Source of the DNA: Arenibacter palladensis
GTDB lineage: Bacteria > Bacteroidota > Bacteroidia > Flavobacteriales > Flavobacteriaceae
DNA length: 64,000 nucleotides
Direction of reading: 5' to 3'
NCBI RefSeq assembly: GCF_900129275.1
Contig: NZ_FQUX01000002.1
Coordinates: 313,795-377,794 of the forward strand
Part shown: positions 17,352 through 26,475 of the stretch, one piece after another
How positions within the stretch are numbered: the stretch's first letter is position 1
How the letters are laid out: the number at the start of each line of letters is the position of its first letter
Made by a program: the position numbers and the translations under genes
Notes under the pieces: model-generated
What the model was told of the DNA's origin: nothing
Database searches by the model: none
The model's input: the letters and a program-made list of their open reading frames with translations, nothing else

Positions 17352-17983
17352 ATTGTATAAAAAACTTTGTCTCTAAGTTGGTTCTTATTTCGCTTCCCGT
17401 AAATAGTAAACAAATCCTATTCAAACGATTATCAGATTCTAAAGTTGAAGAAAGTATAACAATTTTATGATTGCATTCCTAAAAATTCGATATTAATAGC
17501 ACATCAGGAGAATATACTTTTTTGTTTTATTTATTGTAGAAAACAGAACTAGGATAAATCTCGAATTTGACAAGCGCGGAAAAAGTATTATCAAGATTAT
17601 AAATGCAATTAGTGTTATTGGAACTATAAAAGCGTATACACTTTGTCATGGTAATTGCTTGTTAGAAATTAATTCTTAAAGCTCTAATCATGCGAAACCT
17701 TCTCCCCATGCGCATATTAGTGTAAGAAGTTGTTATTGGTTAAAAGATGACATTCTTATTCATTTCGGTAAACAATCCGAATTAAATGGGGGCATTCCAT
17801 GAAGAGCACTTTTATGACACGCATTTGTACTTGGACTAAGATACATCCCCAAAATTACAAGGAATAAGAAGTGTTGACCCAATCATTTGAGTCAAATTAT
17901 TTCTGTCCTAAAATCATAAAATTAACAATCATATATCATACTTATCCAAAAAGAAATATTAGGAAAATAAAAAAGCTTAATTT
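17352..17983. other. Gap of 632 bases, possible gene remains
   Basis: No intact gene. Open stretches of about 40-50 codons occur in different frames (one around 17530-17690 includes INLEFDKRGKSIIKIINAIS; another near 17695-17800 includes DDILIHFGKQSELNGGIP). They could be scraps of a lost gene or chance in AT-rich DNA; I cannot assign a family. Confidence 0.4.
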
Positions 17984-20800
17984 ATGAAAATATATTACCC
18001 TTATATAAAAATTTCTTTGGTATTAACTTTATTTATTTTATGCTGTTTACCAATTAGAGCACAACTTTCCGTGAGCCATACAGATTCAACAGAAAAATAC
18101 CGTTGTAATGGTGCTATTATCATTAACGGTGAAACTGACGATGCTCCATATACCATTACTGTTACTTCTGAAGAAAACTCGTATGAACAAAGTAGGATGG
18201 ACATAAAAGGAGGTACTCCAGCTGTATTTGAAGATTTGTGTTTTGGCACTTATAGAATTGTGGCAAAAAATCGTTTTGGTAATGATCAAGCATTAAAAGA
18301 AGTGGTCATTAAGAATTTAGGAGGGTACTATAATTTTGGAATTACAGCGGACAAAATTGACGGTGATGCAGGTAAGCTTGTTTCAAATTTTTCCACAGAA
18401 GGGGTAGTTCCAACCGGAACAAAAAAATGGACAGTACAACCTGATTGGGGATATGAGTATGTCAAGAGTGGGGCATCAAGTAATTTTCCGACCATAAACT
18501 TTTTTTCACCAGGTACCTACAGTGTTGGTTTGGAGATTACCCCACATGATGGTGGTTCTCCATATTCGGCAAGGAATAAAATTGAAATCCTAGCTAAAAG
18601 TGACTTTCCTATAAATGTTCGAATGGAGGTTTACCCTGGAGCCGGTAATTTTTATGTGAATTCCGAGGTCAAATTCAAAGGATGGGCATTTATTTGCGGG
18701 CTTACAGAGTTTACTTGGAGTTTAGATGGCCCTGGAAAAGACTCAACCAAAAAGTATGATGGATCAGAACACACAGAGTATTTCTCCCAACCAGGTGACT
18801 ATAAGGTTCATCTGAAGGTAAAGAATGATTGTGGGGGAGAAGATACCATAACCGAAACCATAACGATAAAAGAAGAAGATGGTGAGGTTGGGAGTGAATT
18901 TATTGTCGAAGGAAATTTAGCCAATTACCCAACTTACTTTACGACCTATGTGGATCGAGAGGATAATTCCAAAATTAAAGAAATTTGGTATTTTCCAAAA
19001 GCTGATAGTAAAAGTAAAATTGTGATCAGCCATAGGGAATGGGATAATGTTAAAGGCCAATGGTTTTTTTCGACATATTACAATTATCAATCACCTGGTA
19101 CATATAAGGTAGTACAAAGAATCATAACCAATAGTGGGCATCATTTTGAGGCCGATCATGTTTTGGAAATTACAGAGCCAAATGATTATCAGCCCGATTT
19201 CTCCGTTTCGCATCCAAATGGCCAGGAGATTTTTAGGGACATGGATGCAAATGATGAATATTTGTTAGGTTTAACTCAATATAAAACCCCTATTGGCGGC
19301 GTTTCCAATTCCAACACAGTTTATTTATATAAAAAGGCTATCACAGGTGGGTATTCAATAAAGAGAACTTTTCATTTTGGTAATTTTGAACCTCTAGCGG
19401 TTAAGTTTGCAGATGAAAATAAAAGTTTTGCGGTTGAATATCAAGATCGTAACACTTTTAAAAGGGTATTTTCAAGATATGCAAGAAGTGATAATGATTC
19501 GAACTGGGACACTTATAACGTTACTAAACTTGAGGTGCCTGGTCTAAGTAGAAATTTCGTATGGGATTACAATAATAACAGATTAGTCATTGTCGATCAC
19601 GACAATGAAAAAATGTGGATATATCTATTTCACCATAATAGGTACATTCTTGAGAAGGAACTTAAGATTGAAGTTATTGATAGGTTAGAATCTAAAAATG
19701 GCCCACATTTTGTAGCCATGGGGGATTTTGTCATTTTCTACACAGTGAACAATTTATTGAGGTCAGCACATCTAAAACCAGATGGCTGGAAACTTACCAG
19801 CTTTCTTAGTGATCAAGTTACGGCAGAGTATCGGAAGCTCTTGAATACGAATAATGATATTTCAGGGAATACACTGGTACGCAATTTGGATTTTTACAAA
19901 AACAAGTTGATAGTCGGGCTGTACCTAAAGGATAGGGATTTGACAGTACCTGTGCTGATTACACACCAAGGTTCAAGTGTAGGTGGCTATTATGAGAGGA
20001 AAAAATTTACCAATTGGCGGGAACATGATTATCTCGACTTTAGTGTGGATAATAGACACTTTCTAGTGCTCGATAGGTTACAAACCTCATTTTTTAAATA
20101 TGATTTTATGAAGGGTGAGGACAAACCCATACTTGTCAACCAATATCCGGCATTAAGCATTAGTGCGAAATGGGTTAAAGGTAAAGTCACTGGAGGTATG
20201 ACCTATTTACTTGATAATGTAGGAAATATTTGGAGTTACGATGGCCGGTTACCAATATGTCATTCGGAGTTTAAAGAAGATAACAAAACTTATAAGGAAT
20301 ATAATGTTGTTGCCGCATCAATTGAATTGGGAGGAAATAACTTTACACTTGACAATAGTGATTCGAACAATAATGTTATCAGCCTAAAGGCAACGAATGT
20401 TTTTCTTAAAAACGGATTTACCATAACTAAGGGAAGCCAAGTTACAATTCTTGCCCAAAACTGTGAGGATTTATCAGGACAGGACTATAATAAGAATTCC
20501 AATATTTTCCAAAACACTGAACAATTAATGGCGTTGAGTACAGGTGATAGCACTAAAAGTGACAGTATAATGATATATCCGAATCCTGTTAAGAACAGAT
20601 TATATATTCAATCTCCCGAAGTTATTCAATCCATTCAAATCTTTGATTTTTCTGGTAGAATTCTATATATTAAGTTTGACGTTCAAAAATCCGAATATCT
20701 AATCGAAGATATAAATTACCCATCTGGTGTATATGGAATTAAAATTACCGTATCGAATTCGATGGAATATGTTAAAAAAATTATAATTGATGGAAATTAA
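17984..20800 (+). CDS. Large T9SS-secreted protein with PKD-like domains and type A sorting tail
   Basis: A 938-residue protein with a signal peptide ending near PIRAQ. Residues ~40-125 form an Ig/PKD-like sandwich. PKD-type repeats follow at ~125-205, 210-295 and 305-395 (SPGTYSVGLEI; QPGDYKVHLKVKNDCGGEDT; SPGTYKVVQRI). Residues ~400-770 resemble a beta-propeller-like region of repeated strands. Near 810-840 is a coat-hanger-stack-like segment (ATNVFLKNGFTITKGSQVTI). The last ~79 residues are a Por secretion tail (SIMIYPNPVKNRLYI; GVYGIKITV; YVKKIIIDGN), which directs export through the type IX system and surface attachment or release. No catalytic residues stand out; adhesion or glycan binding is most likely. 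Confidence 0.9.
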   Translation: MKIYYPYIKISLVLTLFILCCLPIRAQLSVSHTDSTEKYRCNGAIIINGETDDAPYTITVTSEENSYEQSRMDIKGGTPAVFEDLCFGTYRIVAKNRFGNDQALKEVVIKNLGGYYNFGITADKIDGDAGKLVSNFSTEGVVPTGTKKWTVQPDWGYEYVKSGASSNFPTINFFSPGTYSVGLEITPHDGGSPYSARNKIEILAKSDFPINVRMEVYPGAGNFYVNSEVKFKGWAFICGLTEFTWSLDGPGKDSTKKYDGSEHTEYFSQPGDYKVHLKVKNDCGGEDTITETITIKEEDGEVGSEFIVEGNLANYPTYFTTYVDREDNSKIKEIWYFPKADSKSKIVISHREWDNVKGQWFFSTYYNYQSPGTYKVVQRIITNSGHHFEADHVLEITEPNDYQPDFSVSHPNGQEIFRDMDANDEYLLGLTQYKTPIGGVSNSNTVYLYKKAITGGYSIKRTFHFGNFEPLAVKFADENKSFAVEYQDRNTFKRVFSRYARSDNDSNWDTYNVTKLEVPGLSRNFVWDYNNNRLVIVDHDNEKMWIYLFHHNRYILEKELKIEVIDRLESKNGPHFVAMGDFVIFYTVNNLLRSAHLKPDGWKLTSFLSDQVTAEYRKLLNTNNDISGNTLVRNLDFYKNKLIVGLYLKDRDLTVPVLITHQGSSVGGYYERKKFTNWREHDYLDFSVDNRHFLVLDRLQTSFFKYDFMKGEDKPILVNQYPALSISAKWVKGKVTGGMTYLLDNVGNIWSYDGRLPICHSEFKEDNKTYKEYNVVAASIELGGNNFTLDNSDSNNNVISLKATNVFLKNGFTITKGSQVTILAQNCEDLSGQDYNKNSNIFQNTEQLMALSTGDSTKSDSIMIYPNPVKNRLYIQSPEVIQSIQIFDFSGRILYIKFDVQKSEYLIEDINYPSGVYGIKITVSNSMEYVKKIIIDGN

Positions 20801-21110
20801 TGGATTTTGTGAGATTTAATTGTTCAGTTCTTTGGATTAATAAATATTGGTGCAGAAATACTGGGAAGGCCCTTATATTAATCTTTATACACGGATTTCG
20901 ATATTCGTTAGGCCAAAGGCTATTTCCCAGTCATAGGAGAAGATAGCATTTGCCTTTATTATAATGTATAACAATTGCGCTTCCTTCATAAGATAAAATA
21001 TACTTCCAATAAAAAAATCTAAACTATTTTGGGGTAAATTCTACTTCGAGACGCTTATAAAATACTGTACCTATTGATAGTAATGCTTTTTAAAACATGG
21101 AAAAACAATA
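20801..21110. other. Gap of 310 bases with a long-spaced inverted repeat
   Basis: ACTGGGAA at 20860-20867 is inverted perfectly as TTCCCAGT at 20924-20931, with GGCC on the inner side of both arms. It lies between convergent genes, so it may be a terminator-like cruciform or the footprint of a lost mobile element. No gene is supported. Confidence 0.4.
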
Positions 21111-21695
21111 TCACTTTATAAAACTATCAAATTGAATAATACCATCTAGTGGTAGTCCGGCCTGTAAAGCTTTGGAAGCCTGAACAATATGTCTTCTATT
21201 ATGATATATTATGACCTTAAGGACATCACCAAGTTTTAATTTAATACATTTAGCCATACTTATGGACACTCTGTTACGATTCAGACTCACATTTTTTGCC
21301 AAGTCCAATAATTTCAAAAGTTGTTCTTGTTGATTAACAAATATTTCTAATATATCGTTATTTAATTTTTTGTCGGAGGGGTACATGCTTTTGGAGGTTT
21401 TTGTTTTACGCATTTTATCCCCAGGAAACATACTTTTTGCCAGTCGATTTCCAATGAACCCACTTTTAAAAAAAGATTCAGCTTGGAACTTATTTTTCAA
21501 AATACTTTCTTCTATTTCGGGAAGATAGAATTCACCATACAAATTTAAGTGTTCAATACATTGCAAGGTGCTCCAGCTATTAGAGTTCTTTTTCCAATTC
21601 AGTACTGTCAAATTATAGTTTTTAAGATCCTTAGCCACCTCCATATTTTTGATGGTCAGCTGAATAAGTTCCTTGAGTAATGTTTCCTGATTCAT
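21111..21695 (-). CDS. DinB-superfamily protein
   Basis: A 194-residue four-helix-bundle protein. The first metal-ligand histidine is His49 in SWSTLQCIEHL, and the characteristic H-x3-H pair is His165 and His169 in IIYHNRRHIVQA; together these make the usual three-histidine site. DinB/YfiT proteins are metal-dependent, and some are bacillithiol- or mycothiol-dependent transferases, but most are uncharacterised. The gene lies downstream of the AraC regulator on the same strand, separated by 250 bases that contain nested palindromes, so it may be the regulator's target. Confidence 0.8.
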   Translation of the reverse strand: MNQETLLKELIQLTIKNMEVAKDLKNYNLTVLNWKKNSNSWSTLQCIEHLNLYGEFYLPEIEESILKNKFQAESFFKSGFIGNRLAKSMFPGDKMRKTKTSKSMYPSDKKLNNDILEIFVNQQEQLLKLLDLAKNVSLNRNRVSISMAKCIKLKLGDVLKVIIYHNRRHIVQASKALQAGLPLDGIIQFDSFIK

Positions 21696-21785
21696 TTTGT
21701 TATGTTCATATCTTTTTCACTAAAGTATCAAGTCGAGAATTAAGGCTATAAACTAGTAAATATGCTTTCAAATATAAAGCTTGAC

Positions 21786-21858
21786 AATGACCATTCATGT
21801 GTTAAAAAGTCATTTTTTTAACACAAATAGTATAGAAATTAATCAAGTGACGGTCATT
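21786..21858. repeat. Nested inverted repeats between AraC gene and dinB-like gene
   Basis: Inner arms: TGTGTTAAAAA (21798-21808) and TTTTTAACACA (21815-21825), perfect with a six-base loop. Outer arms: AATGACC (21786-21792) and GGTCATT (21852-21858), also perfect. This could be a weak terminator for the minus-strand AraC gene or an operator for the gene that follows. Confidence 0.5.
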
Positions 21859-21943
21859 ATTGTATACCACGAAGCATCTACATCAGTGCTATTTGTATTA
21901 TAGAAGAATAAAATAGGAATGGAACAAAGTGCAAGGACAAAGC

Positions 21944-22861
21944 TTAATTTATATAATGTGAAGGTGGATGCCCATAAACCCTTTTAAAAACCTTACTAAA
22001 GACGGACAGGTCATTATACCCTAATAAATCTGATACTTCACTTATTGAATTACTACCTTTTTTTATATACTCCTTAGCTTTTGACACTTTTAACCTGTTA
22101 ATGTATTGATGGGGAGTTTTACCAAACGCCTTTTTGAATGAATCATATAAATGAAACTTAGATAAAGAGGAAACCGCTGACAATTGCTCGATGCATATTT
22201 GTTCCCTAATATTATCATGAATATATTCATATGCGACAAGTAGTCTTTTGAGGGTTTCAATTCTGGTAGAATATTTTATAGCATCTATATTTTCGATAAT
22301 TTTATATCCTAATACTTGTTCTTTATACAAAGAATAAAGTAATTCAATGGTCAATTCATTTGGACAAGTAAATTTGTATTCGTTCTGCCCAGATAATTTA
22401 TAAATTCTCTTCAGTAATTGCCCGGATGCATAATGTTCTGCATTCAAGGAAGATTCTAAAAAAAATGAATTCTCAGAAATCTCCCCTAGAGGGCTGTCAA
22501 GTGATTTCTCTTTTGTTGCGCATAAATAAAACTTGCACCCTTTAATTATTTTATCTGTAATTCCAAAGCTAAGAACGTCAATATAGTTGTTCCTTTCATT
22601 TAAATATTCCCAGCCATCATTTGGATTTAGTATCATGAAATGTCCATCGACAGCTTTTAATTTCTTATTCTTTCGTACGAATTCACCATTCCCTTGTGCC
22701 ATATAGATTGCCGTTAAGCAATTCTTATCGAATTTATAGTAAGGGAATTGCGCATGATAACGCATCAGAAAATTTTCAGTCTCATTATAATGGGGAGGAG
22801 ATCTATGTGTTTTCTTTTCAAAATGATTATAGAATTCGTCTTTATAACTAGGCATCATCAA
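21944..22861 (-). CDS. AraC-family transcriptional regulator, paralogue of 12165-13091
   Basis: A 305-residue soluble regulator. The sensor part includes FVRKNKKLKAVDGHFMILNP and GWEYLNERNNYIDVLSFGI. The C-terminal AraC domain includes ICIEQLSAVSSLSKFHLYDS, TPHQYINRLKVSKAKEYI and VSDLLGYNDLSVFSKVFKRV. It aligns along its whole length with the AraC protein at 12165-13091, including the shared KYSTR-ETLKRLL linker. It is the last gene before the conjugative element. By position it may govern the DinB-like gene downstream or the T9SS protein. The effector is unknown. Confidence 0.9.
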   Translation of the reverse strand: MMMPSYKDEFYNHFEKKTHRSPPHYNETENFLMRYHAQFPYYKFDKNCLTAIYMAQGNGEFVRKNKKLKAVDGHFMILNPNDGWEYLNERNNYIDVLSFGITDKIIKGCKFYLCATKEKSLDSPLGEISENSFFLESSLNAEHYASGQLLKRIYKLSGQNEYKFTCPNELTIELLYSLYKEQVLGYKIIENIDAIKYSTRIETLKRLLVAYEYIHDNIREQICIEQLSAVSSLSKFHLYDSFKKAFGKTPHQYINRLKVSKAKEYIKKGSNSISEVSDLLGYNDLSVFSKVFKRVYGHPPSHYIN

Positions 22862-23445
22862 AACTTTACAGATTTAGATTAATCATTAAAATCAACTTCT
22901 TGATCAAAACCTTCCCGCAAGTCTTGACCATAGAACTTAGTTTTGAGTTTTTTACCGTTACTCTAGGAGTGTTGTGATAATGGTTTACTTCGTCCGTGGG
23001 TCAAGCACTAAAAAGATTCTTTGAACGTGCGTCCTTAAGATGTCAAAAAGAATATAGGTTGCGGAATGCATAAAGCTTTGTTTAAACTTTATATTTTTCT
23101 TAACATTATTTTAAATCCGAAAATGATGAATTTTTTGATCTAAAAAAATGTACCATCAAACTGTCTATTTCATAGTATTGCTAGAAATCCTTCCAAATTT
23201 CATAGATTAAAAATCTGTAGGTTTCTGAATAATTTACCTATCCTCAAATTTGACTATTTACAAATCTTAGTAAATATATAAGTTAATATCGATAAAAGTT
23301 TATGCTCACATTTTACAAAACCAACCAATTAGCTTAAATATGATTTTCTCCAATAATAGCCCCAATTGATCATTGTATTATCCTGTATAAGTTATCCTAA
23401 ATGAGGGGTAAAGTCTACTAAAATCTATTCACTTTTTTCGTGAAT
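22862..23445. other. Gap of 584 bases at the left edge of the conjugative element
   Basis: AT-rich, with no gene, tRNA or recognisable attachment site. A small inverted repeat, ATTCAC/GTGAAT (23427-23445), sits just after the coupling-protein stop and could be a weak minus-strand terminator. The element boundary should lie in or near this gap, but I see no matching direct repeat on the right side. Confidence 0.5.
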
Positions 23446-24894
23446 CTACAATCTATTGTCGTATAAAGAATTTGCCTCACGGTAAATTTTTTCAAAATTC
23501 ATTCTCAAATCTTCCTGGGTAAAGTAATTGGTTTTGGGCGGAACTTCTTTTTTAATGTTCTGTAATTTAAACTGCAGTTTTTTGTCCCTTCCATCGGCAA
23601 AGGCAATAAACTCACCTTGTTGCAGCCTAAAGAATAGATCTGCTCGTCGTTTCGCCACTTCCTTTTCCCCAGTGGTAATGCGCGTATCAAAATTCAGATT
23701 ATGTCCACGGTTGACACTGGTGGTCTCTTTGCGCACGATTTCAAAAAAGCGTTCATAGTATTTGGCGGTATCCGGGTCATTGACCTTGCCAAAAAACTGA
23801 TAGGATAGGTTGCTCAAAATGGCCTTACCCACCTTATCGCCATAAAGGATTTCATTTTGCACCTTATCCTGCATAACATAAACTGTTGCGATATCATAAC
23901 TACGTAGGGTAGCTGGGATACGGTGCATATTGGGCAATCTTATGGTCGGGGCCTCTTCCATGAGTAGGAAGGACGGTCGCTGGCGTCTTATGCTCATTTC
24001 TTTGATTACGGTATGCATTACTGCCGCGATGATAGGGGAAAAGGCCGATTCATATTTGGGGTGGTTCACTAAGGAAATCACGGCCGGGTTTGCATTGCTG
24101 TTTATATTGAGAGGCACTTCATCCTTGGACAGTACCATAAACAATTGTTGTGAACTGATTTTTTTTAGGGCATTGGCCAAGGTACTCCTTACTCCGGCCG
24201 TCTGTCTTTCGGAATCCAACCCATTGATAAAGGCACTGGCCATAGCTTTTGAAGTCAAGTCTGAGTTTAGGAAAGCTGCTAAAATCTTGGTATTCATAGT
24301 TTGAAAAATGGCTATCAAATGAGGGAGGGTACAGAACTGAGGATAGGTCGTTTTTAGCTTCCAGATCAAACCGGCCATAAGACCTTCCACGGCATCGTTG
24401 AAAAATTTTGTGGTGCTGTTGGTGTTGGATTCGTTCATTTCCAACAGGTTTTCCATAAGTACTTTTGAAATTTCGTTGACACATTCCTCATTATGGAGAT
24501 ATTTGGGTGCAATGGGATTCACCCGATAGTGGATCTGATCGAAGGCTATGGTGTAGAACTTTATTTTTCCGATGTCCTTGAATAGGGGATAGGCCATTTC
24601 GGTAAGTTCGAAATTCTTGTAGTCGTGAAGGATTCCACAAAAGTTCTGTGCGCTAAAATGCTGCAGAAAATTGTAAATGACGCTTTCCGTTTTACCGCTT
24701 CCCGCAGCACCGATTACGGAGGCTCCACGTTTTATATTATCAATTTTGAACTTGCCCCGATGCAGTTTAAAATGAACCTGGTACCTTTTGTCCTTAGGGC
24801 CGGACCCTTTGTCACTATATGCATAGATCAGGGTAGAAATAAATAAAAGTGGCACAACTATTCCGAGAACGATATTTGGCCAAGCGGCAGTCAT
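23446..24894 (-). CDS. mobC: VirD4/TraG-type conjugative coupling ATPase (MobC-like)
   Basis: A 482-residue coupling protein that links the relaxosome to the type IV channel. One N-terminal membrane helix (residues ~5-25) is followed by the ATPase: Walker A GAAGSGKTES near residues 62-71, Walker B-like PSFLLMEEAP near 305, and a C-terminal region with YYERFFEIVRKET. It is shorter than classical TraG coupling proteins (about 650 residues) but near the usual size of flavobacterial MobC. Its start overlaps the relaxase stop by four bases, showing translational coupling. The gene symbol rests on position and family and is tentative. Confidence 0.82.
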   Translation of the reverse strand: MTAAWPNIVLGIVVPLLFISTLIYAYSDKGSGPKDKRYQVHFKLHRGKFKIDNIKRGASVIGAAGSGKTESVIYNFLQHFSAQNFCGILHDYKNFELTEMAYPLFKDIGKIKFYTIAFDQIHYRVNPIAPKYLHNEECVNEISKVLMENLLEMNESNTNSTTKFFNDAVEGLMAGLIWKLKTTYPQFCTLPHLIAIFQTMNTKILAAFLNSDLTSKAMASAFINGLDSERQTAGVRSTLANALKKISSQQLFMVLSKDEVPLNINSNANPAVISLVNHPKYESAFSPIIAAVMHTVIKEMSIRRQRPSFLLMEEAPTIRLPNMHRIPATLRSYDIATVYVMQDKVQNEILYGDKVGKAILSNLSYQFFGKVNDPDTAKYYERFFEIVRKETTSVNRGHNLNFDTRITTGEKEVAKRRADLFFRLQQGEFIAFADGRDKKLQFKLQNIKKEVPPKTNYFTQEDLRMNFEKIYREANSLYDNRL

Positions 24895-25925
24895 ATACCA
24901 ATGGAAGCGGATTGAACGGCCTTATCAAGGCCACGTTTCAACCTTTGAATAGTTTTAAGGGCCAGTTGGACCTTATTGGTCGGTATGTTCAACATGGAAT
25001 AGTCCAAACCAGTTTTGCGTATGATAGTGAATGCGATGTGCTTTTCGTGGGTAGGAAGTCCCGATATCATGGTGAAATATTGTTTTGGATCGTTTATAAA
25101 TGTTTTTCTCGCGTGATAAGTTTCGGCATAGTTGCGCTTATATTCAAAAAGTTTGTCAAAAGTCCTTTCCGAGGCAGAAAAGAAACTATCCCTATCAAAC
25201 CCACGTTTTACGGACTTGCCGTTAAAGATGGTGTCCGAATGCCGATATTTGCTCCCTGGGGACAAGCTATATTTGTTGGACATATCCTTACGGCTTACGA
25301 TAATATGTATATGGGTTTGGGGACCTTCCTTGGCCATCCCCTGAACGATACGTTTTCCGTTCTGTTGGTGGGGAGCCTCCTTTTCCAGACGCGCAATCCT
25401 GTTTCTTAGTTTAGTAATATTACCTTGGGATTTACCTTGTTCGATCCTTCCTATCCGGTTCTTGATGTCCAATATTTTTGAGGCATAGGGTTGATTTTGC
25501 CGGACCTGCCAGTCCGTACCCTTAAACGTACGCTGATGTTCAATTTTCGCAAAGAATTTAATATCGTTTATGGATACTGGTCTACCGTCTATTTGGCGAT
25601 TAAAGCAAGCCGCATAGTCCTTCATCACCTCAATGGTATAGCGTTTAAGGTCCTCGGATGGATTTTGTAGGCGTTTGAGTTCATAGGCACTGGGATTAAC
25701 GGTAATGGAATAGAATTTGGGCTCTGTCCTTTTAAGCTTTGCCGTATTCCCATCAATTTCCCGTACTACTTCATCTGTGGGAACGTCCGTACTGAATTGA
25801 TTGAAAAAGTGTTCATGATCCTCAAGGGACCTTTGTTCGTTCTCCTTTTCCAGGTATGCCACAAAATCGGCCACACTCTGGCCAAAATTACCGTCCATTT
25901 TTTGTTTCGTTATGGTAATGTACAT
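24891..25925 (-). CDS. mobB: MobB-type relaxase (DUF5712-like)
   Basis: A 344-residue relaxase that should nick at oriT and pilot the strand into the recipient. The N-terminus MYITITKQKM, then VADFVAYLEKENE, matches the flavobacterial MobB opening. The metal-binding H-x-H is in HIHIIVSRKD (residue ~225). EPKFYSITVNPSAYELK is another family segment. The start at 25925 is chosen because the family opening begins there, giving a 38-base overlap with the upstream mobA-like gene; a later ATG at 25898 would remove the conserved beginning. It is followed by the coupling protein with a four-base overlap. Confidence 0.85.
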   Translation of the reverse strand: MYITITKQKMDGNFGQSVADFVAYLEKENEQRSLEDHEHFFNQFSTDVPTDEVVREIDGNTAKLKRTEPKFYSITVNPSAYELKRLQNPSEDLKRYTIEVMKDYAACFNRQIDGRPVSINDIKFFAKIEHQRTFKGTDWQVRQNQPYASKILDIKNRIGRIEQGKSQGNITKLRNRIARLEKEAPHQQNGKRIVQGMAKEGPQTHIHIIVSRKDMSNKYSLSPGSKYRHSDTIFNGKSVKRGFDRDSFFSASERTFDKLFEYKRNYAETYHARKTFINDPKQYFTMISGLPTHEKHIAFTIIRKTGLDYSMLNIPTNKVQLALKTIQRLKRGLDKAVQSASIGI

Positions 25926-26475
25926 GGGTAGAATTATTAATAATATTCTTGAATTCCTCCTGGGTTAAATTAATTTTTAAGTAACCTCCTCCAAAATTGC
26001 CCTTGACGAAAGTGACGCTATCACCAAGCCTTTGCAGATCAGATTTAATGAAATGTAATTGCTGCTTCACAACATCATATTGATTGCGGTAAAATTGAAG
26101 CTCTTCGTTTTCGGTGATGAGCGGTTGCACTTCAAAAATGGGATCTACTCGGCTGGATTCTTCTTTGCCCTTATCTTCTTGGAACAGGAGTTGAAGCATG
26201 GTGTTGGTAGGTTTGGTCTGATTCTTTTCAATGTTCTTGATGATGGCCACCAGGGCATTAATACGTTTTTTGAGCCTGTTCTCCATAGTGGTCATATTGG
26301 GCCCCAGGGATTCATTTGGTGAAATTTGGTTTCCTTCAAAAAAGTTCATCATGGATTCGAGGGTTTCGGTATGGGAACGCCCCACCTTTTTGGAAAACTT
26401 CCTGAAATGGTCTGCAACAGGGCTTTTGATACTTATTGCCGAAAAGTTGTATGTCTTAGTATGAAGCGGTTTCAT
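25888..26475 (-). CDS. mobA: BfmA/BtgA (MobA)-family mobilisation protein
   Basis: A 195-residue accessory protein of the relaxosome. The N-terminus (YNFSAISIKSPVADHFRKFS, then KVGRSHTETLESMMNFF) is the ribbon-helix-helix-like DNA-binding segment of the BfmA/BtgA family, followed by a coiled coil (MENRLKKRINALVAIIKNIE) and a second helical region. It should bind oriT and recruit the relaxase. It is first in a three-gene mob operon on the minus strand, directly beside the hairpin-rich gap that I propose as oriT, as in other Bacteroidota mobilisable elements. Confidence 0.85.
   Translation of the reverse strand: MKPLHTKTYNFSAISIKSPVADHFRKFSKKVGRSHTETLESMMNFFEGNQISPNESLGPNMTTMENRLKKRINALVAIIKNIEKNQTKPTNTMLQLLFQEDKGKEESSRVDPIFEVQPLITENEELQFYRNQYDVVKQQLHFIKSDLQRLGDSVTFVKGNFGGGYLKINLTQEEFKNIINNSTHVHYHNETKNGR

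Noticed and set aside
15715-17983. Possible CRISPR or tandem-repeat array in the long AT-rich gaps
   Set aside because: No regularly spaced repeats; only isolated short inverted repeats were seen.
22862-23445. Search for a tRNA or attachment-site repeat at the left edge of the conjugative element
   Set aside because: No cloverleaf-like sequence or T-loop motif was visible, and no shared direct repeat with 37.7-38.7 kb was found by eye.
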